Source of the DNA: Candidatus Magnetocorallium paracelense
GTDB taxonomy: Bacteria > Nitrospirota > Thermodesulfovibrionia > Thermodesulfovibrionales > Magnetobacteriaceae
Direction: 5' to 3'
Assembly (NCBI GenBank): GCA_029001845.1
Contig: JAREWP010000090.1
Span: forward strand, 1-64,000
DNA length: 64,000 nucleotides
Under the pieces are notes generated by a model, which was not told the DNA's origin, searched no databases, and saw only the letters and a list, made by a program, of their open reading frames with translations. How positions within the stretch are numbered: the first letter of the stretch is position 1; every line of letters starts with the position of its first letter. Positions 9,113 through 17,700 of this stretch are shown here, piece after piece. A program made the position numbers and the translations under genes.

Positions 9113-10378
9113 TTAGTTAGGATTTAAATTTACAGGCCTTTTCCCCCAACCTGTGAGACGACTTAACATATCGTCAAAGCCCAGACATGCCGTAACCAAC
9201 AAAGGAATCAGGCAAGGAACCCGAAGCCGCCAATCGTAGTCAATATAAGACATTGAGTGGAAAACTGCTGAAACTACAATGAAAAATAAGGAAAGCCATC
9301 CCATCCATAACTGGTGGGTCGGCCAGGAATTATTTTTTTGGAACAGGCGAAAAATAGTGATTAAAGAAAAAAAATAAATTGGAACAAAGTAAACATAATT
9401 TAGGATTTTATGTTTTAAACTGAAAGCATCTGCGGAGATTGAAAAAAAAGAAACCATTCTATCCAGGGTTATTAGCAGGTAGTCCCCAAAAACCCGAGGC
9501 ACTTCATGGTAGGTCTCCGGACGGTCGTATATGACAATTCCTTTCAAATAAGTATTTCTGGTTTCTTCCATGAACAGAGGAATAGGAATGTTTCCTTCAA
9601 TCATGCTTTGGATGATATATGCATGAATCGGCAAAGCGAAAATAATAGCTCCACAGGTTGTTAAAAACAATCTTTTGGCCAAAGGAATTCTTTTTTCGGG
9701 GTTTGGATTCAGCGATACCAGAAAAACTAAAAAAATAAGGGCGAACAAAGGGGGCGTGGAGGGGCGGAAAAATGTACCAAGTATCGCCAATCCTGCAATC
9801 GGCGCCCAATAATATTTAATGGAATCCCCGGAAAACAGATGATTACGATACCCTTTTAACAGAAAGTGTATGGTCAAAAAAGACAACATGCCGTAAGCCG
9901 TATCGGTCAACACGAATCCTATCCACTGGAACCATTCATAACACCCTAAAAACCATAGAGTGATAACGACAGGGGGCAGGATGGTTTTGAAAGAGGATTT
10001 TAACAGTTTAAACAACACCAAAACTGTTCCTGCACTGCAAATTCCGTTAAATACGACTACTCCCAAAGCCCAATAGCTTCCTAAAAAATACTTACAAAGA
10101 GCGATTATGTAAACAATTCCTATGTACAAAACAGGAGGAATGCCGTGGGTGACGTTGTCTAAAAATCGGAGAGGGTTAAATTTTTCCGCAATCAGCACTT
10201 CGGCCCAATACGCATATTTTTTACCGTCCGGGGATATCTTCGGTCCCGTGTAAAGGGCGTACATTATATGCAAAACCGCAATTCCCAATGGGATTACGAT
10301 CCACCATTTAGAATGACTATTATTTGAATCTTCCATAGAGCCTTGATTATACTTTATTCGGAATTTCTGTTCAAGCAT
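9113..10378 (-). CDS. GT-C family membrane glycosyltransferase
   Basis: 421 residues with about ten hydrophobic segments. The first loop carries PDGKKYAYWAEVL, with an Asp in the place of the acidic motif of GT-C enzymes, followed by FLDNVTHGIPPVLY. These features fit a glycosyltransferase that uses polyprenyl-phosphate-linked sugars at the outer face of the membrane. The start may be the ATG at 10378 or a second ATG at 10336, just before the first membrane helix. The family call rests on topology and loop motif only; no specific donor or acceptor can be named. Confidence 0.6.
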   Translation of the reverse strand: MLEQKFRIKYNQGSMEDSNNSHSKWWIVIPLGIAVLHIMYALYTGPKISPDGKKYAYWAEVLIAEKFNPLRFLDNVTHGIPPVLYIGIVYIIALCKYFLGSYWALGVVVFNGICSAGTVLVLFKLLKSSFKTILPPVVITLWFLGCYEWFQWIGFVLTDTAYGMLSFLTIHFLLKGYRNHLFSGDSIKYYWAPIAGLAILGTFFRPSTPPLFALIFLVFLVSLNPNPEKRIPLAKRLFLTTCGAIIFALPIHAYIIQSMIEGNIPIPLFMEETRNTYLKGIVIYDRPETYHEVPRVFGDYLLITLDRMVSFFSISADAFSLKHKILNYVYFVPIYFFSLITIFRLFQKNNSWPTHQLWMGWLSLFFIVVSAVFHSMSYIDYDWRLRVPCLIPLLVTACLGFDDMLSRLTGWGKRPVNLNPN

Positions 10379-10480
10379 AAAAAATACTCTGTGTTCTCAA
10401 ATTGTAAGAGCTACTACTATGTAATAATTATGATTATAGTGAAAAGGAGTACACATGGTTTTTCTGATCTTTTTGAGTTT

Positions 10481-12157
10481 TTATAATCTTTGTGCACTCT
10501 GCGGTTTAAAACTTTTTTGGTGACAGCTACGACGGGTTAGGATTTCTAAGAAAATAAAAAGACCGGCAATGCCAACGGCAACAATTGTCATGAGGAAACC
10601 ATATCGCATGCGATGAAGCGTACCGATATTTAATATGACTGAACCATAGACTACGATTGGAGGGACAGAGAAGATCATAAGTATCCAAAGCTCAGTACTT
10701 TTCCTCCATTTCCACAGGGCTAAGGGTAAAAAAAACAATGACAAATAAATGCCCGGCATCTCAAGACATGAAATATATCTTGCATATAAACTAAGAGATT
10801 TCTCTTCCTTCTTTTCAAACCAAAACTGAGGCGTAGGGTAAAAAAAACCAATTTGAGCGCCCCTTGGCAGATTTGCCAGGAACTGAGACACAGTAGTCAA
10901 TTGAACATCCCTCTCGATAGAGGATCTGCCTACTGTATGTCTAAATCCTTCCCTGATATCTATTAATCTAAAAATTAAACCTGAAAAAAGTGTCTTAATG
11001 CTCTCCTCTGCATAGAGATATCGCTCCTTTATAAAGGTGTCTGCTAAATATACGATCTCATTTAAGGATGAAAAAAAATTTTTTTTATACAGTTTATTAT
11101 TAAACATTTCTGTTGCTTCCTTATTGTATGTATGATCAATATGTTCTGAGATATTCGCATTGTCAGGACCGGTATCATTTTTTATTAATTTATTTTTCAT
11201 AGTTGAGGCAACATCTGATAGTGTTTTTTTATCCTTTTTTACTGTAACATTGTTTTTTTCGAATTCTTTAATATTATCCGGTATCGTGATACTTTGTGTT
11301 TCATTCTTTTTGGTTATATTTAAATTCTTGCTACTCACAGGTGAGAGGAACAATTTTTTGGTAAAAAAAATATAATGCAAGCTGTTGTCAACAGCAGGAA
11401 ATAAATATAAAGGTATAAATATAATAAAAATAAGCCTTAAAATAATTATCATTTGTGGTAAACTGTTTTTTTTAGAACCAGTAACAAGTAGAATTAATAA
11501 AATAATGACTGGAACAACAATCATCATCCTTTCTAATTGCAGCATATACCCTCTCACAAACCACAGGAAGGTAATTCCGGATATCAATAGTAACACGCTA
11601 AATATATAAGATTTAATAAAGTAAGCATCTGTTACTCGTCGGGATAAATAAATCAAGCTGCATAAAATTAACAATGAGCCTGTAATAGAGAAATTATCTT
11701 TTAGAATTTGGGCGTACCAACTTGCAGCACTAGGATAAATAAGAAAAGGAATCACACAAATTAAGGACTTAGCTTTTTTCTTGGCAAAAGTCTGAATAAT
11801 AAGTAACAGAATGAGGGTTGATGTTGCATGCAATGCGCTATTAACAGGAATCAGTACATACGGCATAGGCGTACTGATAGCATAAAGTGTTGCCGGTAAG
11901 AGAATAAATATCTCTTTTTTTGAATTTAAATTTAATGCCGACCAACCTGAAAAATCGATCTCCTGTGACAATAAAACAGCTGAACGATGATAGGAGTAAG
12001 AGTCAGGAGCAGCTATTGATATACCGTCTCCTAAATGTAAGTGAGGAAATATATAAGGAAGTAGAAGTAATTGTATTGTTAATGAAACTGCTACTGTGTA
12101 AACAAAAAATAAAAACCAAATCTTCCATAAAGGTTCTCTATCAATTTCGATCAACAT
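10481..12157 (-). CDS. GT-C-like polytopic membrane protein with repeat-derived C-terminus
   Basis: 558 residues, many TM segments. The first loop contains APDSYSYHRSAVLLSQE, again an Asp-containing GT-C-type loop. A Lys/Asn/Asp-rich hydrophilic stretch (about residues 270-340) interrupts the membrane segments. The last 16 residues (from RRSCHQKSFKP) are encoded by a sequence that recurs at 15120-15147, 30405-30429 and 52588-52612, so the original 3' end of this gene has been replaced or extended by repeat DNA. The likely role is glycan or lipid-linked sugar transfer at the membrane; confidence in enzymatic function is moderate. Confidence 0.5.
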   Translation of the reverse strand: MLIEIDREPLWKIWFLFFVYTVAVSLTIQLLLLPYIFPHLHLGDGISIAAPDSYSYHRSAVLLSQEIDFSGWSALNLNSKKEIFILLPATLYAISTPMPYVLIPVNSALHATSTLILLLIIQTFAKKKAKSLICVIPFLIYPSAASWYAQILKDNFSITGSLLILCSLIYLSRRVTDAYFIKSYIFSVLLLISGITFLWFVRGYMLQLERMMIVVPVIILLILLVTGSKKNSLPQMIIILRLIFIIFIPLYLFPAVDNSLHYIFFTKKLFLSPVSSKNLNITKKNETQSITIPDNIKEFEKNNVTVKKDKKTLSDVASTMKNKLIKNDTGPDNANISEHIDHTYNKEATEMFNNKLYKKNFFSSLNEIVYLADTFIKERYLYAEESIKTLFSGLIFRLIDIREGFRHTVGRSSIERDVQLTTVSQFLANLPRGAQIGFFYPTPQFWFEKKEEKSLSLYARYISCLEMPGIYLSLFFLPLALWKWRKSTELWILMIFSVPPIVVYGSVILNIGTLHRMRYGFLMTIVAVGIAGLFIFLEILTRRSCHQKSFKPQSAQRL

Positions 12158-12168
12158 CTTAGTGATTT

Positions 12169-12210
12169 AGGATTAAGGGGTATATATCTTAATCCTTACC
12201 CCTTAATCCT
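12169..12210. repeat. Inverted repeat built of TTAATCC words
   Basis: A 14-bp perfect inverted repeat (AGGATTAAGGGGTA at 12169-12182 and its complement at 12197-12210) surrounds more TTAATCC-like words. It lies downstream of the WecA-like gene on the transcribed strand and could fold in mRNA as a hairpin. It belongs to the same class of word-built intergenic inverted repeats seen elsewhere in the window. Confidence 0.7.
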
Positions 12211-12254
12211 CTAATCCTGTTTTGAAATTCCTATACATTAAAAAAATTTCATAA

Positions 12255-14045
12255 TCAGCACTCGATCATCAACTTTATTTTTTTGCATTGAATTTTCAGA
12301 CTCTTGCATAAATCATAAATATCGCGTAGATTATCTTCTTCTATAGAAAGAATAGAAATCAGCACTTTTTTAATTCTGTACTCCTGTACTATTTTGGGAA
12401 TATCATGGCGGGTTCCTAAAACTTCTAAACCATTAATAATTCTCCCCTTTTTCTCTAAATCGTCATCAATAAATCCTACGGCCTTATAATTGATTTTATA
12501 ATTGTTTCGAATCTCGCGGAGCAGCAATTCACCTCCGTCTCCAGCGCCCATAATAAGAACAGTGGTCTGGTTTTTTCTAACAGATGTATTGGAAAAATGG
12601 AGCTTAAAAAACTTTAATATAATTCTGTTAGTGCAAATCAATTGCAGAGTTATGAGATAATCTACAATAAAAATCGGAACTGACACTTTTTCATATTGAA
12701 ATAATACAAACATTGCCATAACCGTACAAAGTGATGCAAAGGTAATACCTTTAAAAAAGGAAAATAAATCATTAATACCAACATATTTCCATTCACCTCT
12801 ATACATGCCGAAGATGTAAAAAACAAAAAGTTTTATTAATATGATAAAAGGCAGCGATATCTCAATTAAATCCTGCTTGTCCTGTGAAATTGCGCCTTCA
12901 TAGAGAAGCAGATAAGATGAGATATATGCAGTATTCACCATAACAGTGTCAACGATTATTTGCAATATCTGCTTCTTATAAAGAAGAACTTTTGTAACAA
13001 TCAGATTTTTTTTTCTAAAAATCTCTTTGTCGCCTTTTCTGTATACTCGTACTTCGCCCAGAAATACGCCAAAAAATATTAAACAAACCAACAAAATGCA
13101 GGAAACTACAAAAAAAGTAAAAACATTGTATTTTTTTAAGAATAGGGGAATCATTCCGAATAACATGCTGATACTCAATAGAATCAGAGTCGCTTTTTGT
13201 TCTGAAACCCCTAAAAAAACAAGTCTGTGAGATGCATGATCCTTTCCGCCGACAAAAATAGATTTTCCGTGATAACTTCGCTGAAAGGTAACCAAAGCTG
13301 AATCAAATATAGGCAAAATCATTACAAATAAAGGCACAATAAGGGTAATCAACAGATTGCTTACTTCATACCTTGTTGAAAGAATTGATATTACTGACAA
13401 GATAAAACCAAGAAATAAACTCCCGCTGTCCCCCATAAATATTTTAGCAGGGTAGTAGTTATATCTTAGAAATCCCAATGATGAGCCGCATATAATCGCA
13501 GAAAAAAAGAGAACAATCGAGATATTATTCTCTAAAGCATAGAAAAAAATGCAACATGATGAAACAGCGGCGACTCCGCTTGAAAGTCCATCCATATTAT
13601 CCAGTATATTAAACGCATTTGTAATTCCCACAATCCATATGATTGTAATGGGTATGGCGATATAGGCGTGTTTGATACCTTCAATTTGTAAACCGCAAAT
13701 AACTAAAATAGTTGCAAACATAATCTGATATATAATTTTTGTCTGGGGTTTTATTTCATTAAGATCATCAAAGAGGCCCAGTAAAAAAACCATAAAACTA
13801 CATATCAATATCGCAATTGTTAATTTATCCTGAGGGAGAAATACGATAAAAGAGACAATAAAAGAGATAAATATTCCAACACCGCCAAGTAATGCGACAG
13901 GCGTTTTATGCCACCTGTCTTCTTTTGGCTCTGCAATAAAACCAAATCTGTTTGCAAACCTGATAATAAAAGGAATTATCAAAAGAGATAGGGAAAATGA
14001 TAATAGGAATGATAATAAATATTTAAAAAGATCGATAGTATTCAA
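12255..14045 (-). CDS. WecA/MraY-type polyprenyl-phosphate sugar-1-phosphate transferase fused to CapD-like TM + Rossmann domain
   Basis: 596 residues. The N-terminal half is a multi-TM transferase of the WecA/MraY family: DD at 93-94, NILDNMDGLSSG at 146-157, FMGDSGS at 203-209, and KDHASHRL in the last cytoplasmic loop. It would attach a sugar-1-phosphate from a UDP-sugar to undecaprenyl phosphate and start the glycan. The C-terminal part has four TM segments (about 350-470) and a nucleotide-binding Rossmann fold with GxGxxG at 500-505, as in the N-terminal half of CapD/WbpM sugar dehydratases. The catalytic SDR domain of those enzymes is missing. The start is a TTG at 14045 with AGGAAA upstream, overlapping the epimerase gene by 23 nt. 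Confidence 0.85.
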   Translation of the reverse strand: MNTIDLFKYLLSFLLSFSLSLLIIPFIIRFANRFGFIAEPKEDRWHKTPVALLGGVGIFISFIVSFIVFLPQDKLTIAILICSFMVFLLGLFDDLNEIKPQTKIIYQIMFATILVICGLQIEGIKHAYIAIPITIIWIVGITNAFNILDNMDGLSSGVAAVSSCCIFFYALENNISIVLFFSAIICGSSLGFLRYNYYPAKIFMGDSGSLFLGFILSVISILSTRYEVSNLLITLIVPLFVMILPIFDSALVTFQRSYHGKSIFVGGKDHASHRLVFLGVSEQKATLILLSISMLFGMIPLFLKKYNVFTFFVVSCILLVCLIFFGVFLGEVRVYRKGDKEIFRKKNLIVTKVLLYKKQILQIIVDTVMVNTAYISSYLLLYEGAISQDKQDLIEISLPFIILIKLFVFYIFGMYRGEWKYVGINDLFSFFKGITFASLCTVMAMFVLFQYEKVSVPIFIVDYLITLQLICTNRIILKFFKLHFSNTSVRKNQTTVLIMGAGDGGELLLREIRNNYKINYKAVGFIDDDLEKKGRIINGLEVLGTRHDIPKIVQEYRIKKVLISILSIEEDNLRDIYDLCKSLKIQCKKIKLMIEC

Positions 14046-14997
14046 TGACTTTTCCTAACATCATGTCCAGATTCGTTGTCGGTCTCCAGTCAATCAGATT
14101 TTTAATCTTCTCTATTGAGGGCACTCTTCTTTGCATATCTTCAAAATCCTTAGCAAATGCTTCATCATAGGGTATAAATTTTATTTCAGATCGAGAATGA
14201 GTCAGTTTTTTTATCCTTTGGGCCAGGTATTTGATAGAAACCTCCTCAACTCCGCCGATATTGATAACCTCGCCAATAGCTGCCTCCGAGTCCAGAAGAG
14301 CCGGTACAGCCGCACTCAGATCCTCAACATAAGTGAATGTCCTTGTTTGACTTCCGTTGCCATAAACAGTAATCGATTCATTTTTTAAGGCCTGCTGAAC
14401 AAATCTGGGTATCACCATACCGTATCTTCCTGTTTGTCTTGGACCTACTATATTGAACAACCTTAGTATAATGACAGGTAATTGATTAGTTCTAAAATAA
14501 GCGAGAGCCGTAAACTCATCGATCAGCTTTGAGGCGGCATAAGACCATCTGAACTTAGTGGATGGCCCGAAAATGATATTGTCTGTCTCTACAAGCGGGG
14601 CGTGAGTATGTTTTCCATATACCTCTGAAGTAGATGCAAGAAGAACCTTTTTCCTGAACTTGTTGCAAAGATGTAATAGTTTTTCCGTTCCCTTTATATT
14701 TGTCACAATAGATGACAAGGGATTCTCAAGAATATATTTCACGCCAACAGCCGCTGCCATATGAATAATTGCATCGCATTTTTCTACCAGGTCAGACATA
14801 ATTCTGTCATTTAAAATTGTATCGATGGTAATGAATAATTTTTCTTTGAATTTTGTCCTATTCTGCAGATGCCTTATGTTATCAAGACTGCCCGTGCTAA
14901 GATCATCGATAATATAAACCTCCTTATTATGTTCAAGAAACTTTTCAGCAATATAAGAGCCTATAAAACCGGCTCCTCCTGTAATTAATATTCTCAT
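14023..14997 (-). CDS. NAD-dependent nucleotide-sugar epimerase/dehydratase (extended SDR)
   Basis: 324 residues. It has the Rossmann motif GGAGFIGS (7-14), a Ser in ASTSEVYG (about 121-128) and the catalytic pair Tyr153-x3-Lys157 in SYAASK. The overall pattern is that of the UDP-glucose 4-epimerase / UDP-glucuronate decarboxylase group, including ETDNIIFGP-type spacing and RLFNIVGPRQ. It should interconvert or decarboxylate a UDP-sugar used by the neighbouring transferases. The end of the gene overlaps the TTG start of the WecA-like gene, so the two are coupled. The exact sugar cannot be read from sequence alone. Confidence 0.85.
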   Translation of the reverse strand: MRILITGGAGFIGSYIAEKFLEHNKEVYIIDDLSTGSLDNIRHLQNRTKFKEKLFITIDTILNDRIMSDLVEKCDAIIHMAAAVGVKYILENPLSSIVTNIKGTEKLLHLCNKFRKKVLLASTSEVYGKHTHAPLVETDNIIFGPSTKFRWSYAASKLIDEFTALAYFRTNQLPVIILRLFNIVGPRQTGRYGMVIPRFVQQALKNESITVYGNGSQTRTFTYVEDLSAAVPALLDSEAAIGEVINIGGVEEVSIKYLAQRIKKLTHSRSEIKFIPYDEAFAKDFEDMQRRVPSIEKIKNLIDWRPTTNLDMMLGKVIEYYRSF

Positions 14998-15017
14998 AGA
15001 CTTTTTTTTTAGACCTT

Positions 15018-15147
15018 TATAAATAAAATTATGCGCAAAAAAACATTAATATTTTTATGCCAACCACAGATTACACAGATTTTTATATTTTTTCGTTATC
15101 AGTGTAATATGTGGTTTTAAAAAAGCTTTTTGGCTCCTGCTACGTCG
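15018..15147. repeat. Modular intergenic repeat, shell copy C with a different core
   Basis: The outer parts match the ends of the 215-bp repeats at 30212 and 52588: TTTATAAATnAAATTnTGCGC at one side and the CCAAAAAG...CGTAGC..CGGGTTA part at the other. The inside is unrelated: CCACAGATTACACAGATT and, after a spacer, AGTGTAATATGTGG in opposite orientation. The same shell thus encloses a different inverted word pair. The last TAA of the shell (minus strand) serves as stop codon of the glycosyltransferase ending at 15150. Confidence 0.6.
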
Positions 15148-15149
15148 GG

Positions 15150-16439
15150 TTATGAGACTAAATTATTATAAAATTTTTCCATATCGATCAGTAATCTTGA
15201 AACATCATACTTTGGATAAACTTTTTTTCTCCCGTTCATTCCCATCCTTCTTCTCAAATCGTCATCTTGAAGTAGTTTTCTCATTGCTATTGCCAATCCT
15301 TTTATATCGCCCGATTCTATCAATATTCCACAATCCGTAACTCTATATTGCAATTCTCTCATGTTTACACGCTCATCTTCACTATCTACAAGATCAGCGA
15401 CTCCACCGACATTTGTTGCTATAAACGGCAGCTCCGCTGCCATGGATTCAATTAATGCAACAGGCGAACCTTCATTCAATGAGGTTAAAACAACTATATC
15501 CAGCCCGGAATATATCTTTTCCATATCTTTTCTAAAGCCTAAGAACAGAATGTCATCACAAAGACCTTTATTGTAGACATATCTTTCCAATTCGATCCTT
15601 AATTCACCATCTCCTATAATCAAAAATTTAACCTCTTGTATTGAACTGTCAGATCGCAGCATTTCCACAGCATCGATAAACATTTTGTGATTCTTTACGG
15701 GCACCAGTCTGGCTACTATTGCGACAAGCCTGGTGTTGTAAGGAGCACCGAGTTCTCTTCGCAGCCGGTCCTTATATTGATCAATGGATAGAAATTTTTT
15801 AAGCTCCAGGCCCAGGGGGAGTAAAACGACCTTGTTTCTATCCCCTATATGAAAACCAATTATCTCCTCTCTTTGTTTCTTGCTCAAAGTGATTATTTTG
15901 TTTGTAAATAAAGCTAAAAAACTTTCAATTCGAATGAAAATAGTTGATATAAACCGGTTAAAGTATCCATAGAAAACATGACCATGGAACGTATGAACGA
16001 GTATAATTTTAGATTGATAATCCCAGGTTGTAAATCTATTGAAAAGAAACTTTTTCTTAAAACCCTTGACCAATGAGGAACGAAGGTTTACCAGAACGGC
16101 CGCTCCCCGGCCTAATGTCCCGGCTTTTGCCGTATGAGTGTGTACGATATGGGGATTTTCCTTTACAATCAGGCGATAAATCTTTAACAAAGCTTTCAAG
16201 TCTTCCTTCAAAGAGATCGTTTTACCCATTTCAGGTATTACAATCGGTTCTATACCTTTTTCCAGTGCATAGTCCATCATACTGCCTTCAAAGGAATCTT
16301 CAGAGCCTTTGACCAAAACAGACTCAAATCCGTTATTGTTTAAACCTGCCGTTAAAAGAATTGTATGAATTGCAGGGCCTCCTATGTTCAGGCGTGAGAA
16401 GATTCTAAGTATTTTAATTTTTTTTCGATTCCCCGTCAA
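15150..16439 (-). CDS. Glycosyltransferase family 4 (GT-B fold)
   Basis: 429 residues. It has the N-terminal glycine-rich GGPAIHT segment, HTHTAKAG as in acceptor-side loops, and the donor-binding C-terminal pattern GFRKDMEKIYSGLDIVVL followed by EGSPVALIESMA, the E-x7-E motif of GT4 retaining enzymes. It probably adds a sugar from a nucleotide donor to the lipid-linked glycan in the cytoplasm. The start is a TTG forming a TTGA overlap of 4 nt with the stop of the upstream GT4 gene. Its stop codon lies at the edge of a modular repeat. Confidence 0.85.
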   Translation of the reverse strand: MTGNRKKIKILRIFSRLNIGGPAIHTILLTAGLNNNGFESVLVKGSEDSFEGSMMDYALEKGIEPIVIPEMGKTISLKEDLKALLKIYRLIVKENPHIVHTHTAKAGTLGRGAAVLVNLRSSLVKGFKKKFLFNRFTTWDYQSKIILVHTFHGHVFYGYFNRFISTIFIRIESFLALFTNKIITLSKKQREEIIGFHIGDRNKVVLLPLGLELKKFLSIDQYKDRLRRELGAPYNTRLVAIVARLVPVKNHKMFIDAVEMLRSDSSIQEVKFLIIGDGELRIELERYVYNKGLCDDILFLGFRKDMEKIYSGLDIVVLTSLNEGSPVALIESMAAELPFIATNVGGVADLVDSEDERVNMRELQYRVTDCGILIESGDIKGLAIAMRKLLQDDDLRRRMGMNGRKKVYPKYDVSRLLIDMEKFYNNLVS

Positions 16440-17581
16440 TGCTTCTCCATAACGTTGAGATAAGCTTTTTCGTATTTCCTGACAACACCTTGTAAAGAGA
16501 AATTCACAGCAATTCGATCCCGGGCTTTTTTACCCATTGCAATTCTCTCGTTATCAGACATCATCAGAATCTGCTCTATGGCATTCGCCAATGCAGGGCT
16601 GTCTCTTTGTGGTATGACGATACCGGTATCTCCGACAATAAACGGCATTTCACCCGTATCCGTCACGATACACGGCGTTTCTCCGGCCATTGCCTCACAG
16701 ATAACAATAGGAAATCCCTCGGAAAAAGAGGGTAAAACATTTACATCAATTGATGCCATAATTTTGGAAATGTCAGGTCTCCATCCCAACAGGAAAAAGT
16801 GGTCCATTATATTCTCTGCTTCTATCCAACCGGTTAGTTTCTTGTTCGTTAAGTCAATTCCGTCACCACACATTATAAAGTAGACATTACGATGTTGATG
16901 AACAATCATTTTTGCAGCCTTAATCAGGTTTAAATGGTCCTTGACACGATCAAAACGACCAATAAAACCGATTAGAAAATCATTATTCGACACTCCCAAT
17001 TCCGCTCTAAGTGCTTCTCTCTCCTTCTCATCTCTTTTGAACTCGGATAGATCGACACCATTTTCAATTACAACCATTTTGTCTGAATTAAATCCAAAAT
17101 TTATATGAACTTTTTTTACAGTTTCAGAACAACAAACAATCAGGTCAGGGTAAGTAGACATTTTAGCGCAAAGAATAGTAATTACGTATGTCAATCGGTC
17201 CATCTCAGGATAGGATGTCGCTGTGCCGTGAATCGACCAGATTACAGGTACTTTAAGTAGATGGGAAAAGAGGATACCCAGTATGTTTGTGTGCGCCATC
17301 CAGCAGTATAAAAGATCAGGTTTGAGGGATTTAACCGTTGTAAAAAGACGTAAAACCTGCCAGATATCCAGAGGATTTCCCTTTGTACTCATCCCGATAT
17401 TGCAGACTTCGATTCCGGCCTCCTCTATTCTTTTTCCGATAATTCCCTTGTTAGATAGTGAAACAACAATGTTTTCAAACAATGTTTTATCCATTGATCG
17501 AGTGAGTTGATAGAGCATGATTTCAGCTCCGCCTGTATTTGTTGTAGGTATTAGGTGCACGATTCTATACTTTTTCGGCAT
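16436..17581 (-). CDS. Glycosyltransferase family 4 (GT-B fold)
   Basis: 381 residues. N-terminus TNTGGAEIMLYQL is the classic GT4 acceptor-domain start; the middle has GFIGRFDRVKDH, and the C-terminal domain has LLGWRPDISKIMASIDV and EGFPIVICEAMA (E-x7-E). A retaining glycosyltransferase acting on the growing glycan. The ATG at 17581 follows a repeat-filled gap. It overlaps the next GT4 gene by 4 nt, so the two are co-translated and may add consecutive sugars. Confidence 0.85.
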   Translation of the reverse strand: MPKKYRIVHLIPTTNTGGAEIMLYQLTRSMDKTLFENIVVSLSNKGIIGKRIEEAGIEVCNIGMSTKGNPLDIWQVLRLFTTVKSLKPDLLYCWMAHTNILGILFSHLLKVPVIWSIHGTATSYPEMDRLTYVITILCAKMSTYPDLIVCCSETVKKVHINFGFNSDKMVVIENGVDLSEFKRDEKEREALRAELGVSNNDFLIGFIGRFDRVKDHLNLIKAAKMIVHQHRNVYFIMCGDGIDLTNKKLTGWIEAENIMDHFFLLGWRPDISKIMASIDVNVLPSFSEGFPIVICEAMAGETPCIVTDTGEMPFIVGDTGIVIPQRDSPALANAIEQILMMSDNERIAMGKKARDRIAVNFSLQGVVRKYEKAYLNVMEKH

Positions 17582-17609
17582 GTTGGTATACTCCTCGTAA
17601 GCAATTATC

Positions 17610-17692
17610 TAAAAACAGCAGTCAGCTATCAGCGGTCAGCCTTCAGCTTAGGAAAGAATTGCTGATGGCTGACTGCTGACAGCTAAATGCTT
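17610..17692. repeat. GCTGATA/GCTGACG word array, inverted arms (copy 1)
   Basis: Left arm words CAGTCAGCTATCAGCGGTC and right arm words GCTGATGGCTGACTGCTGAC form an imperfect inverted repeat of roughly 7-nt words. Bases 17610-17661 recur in reverse orientation at 26348-26399 with one mismatch in 52. The words contain TGA and TAG, so they close most reading frames. Confidence 0.85.
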
Positions 17693-17700
17693 TCTTTAGG

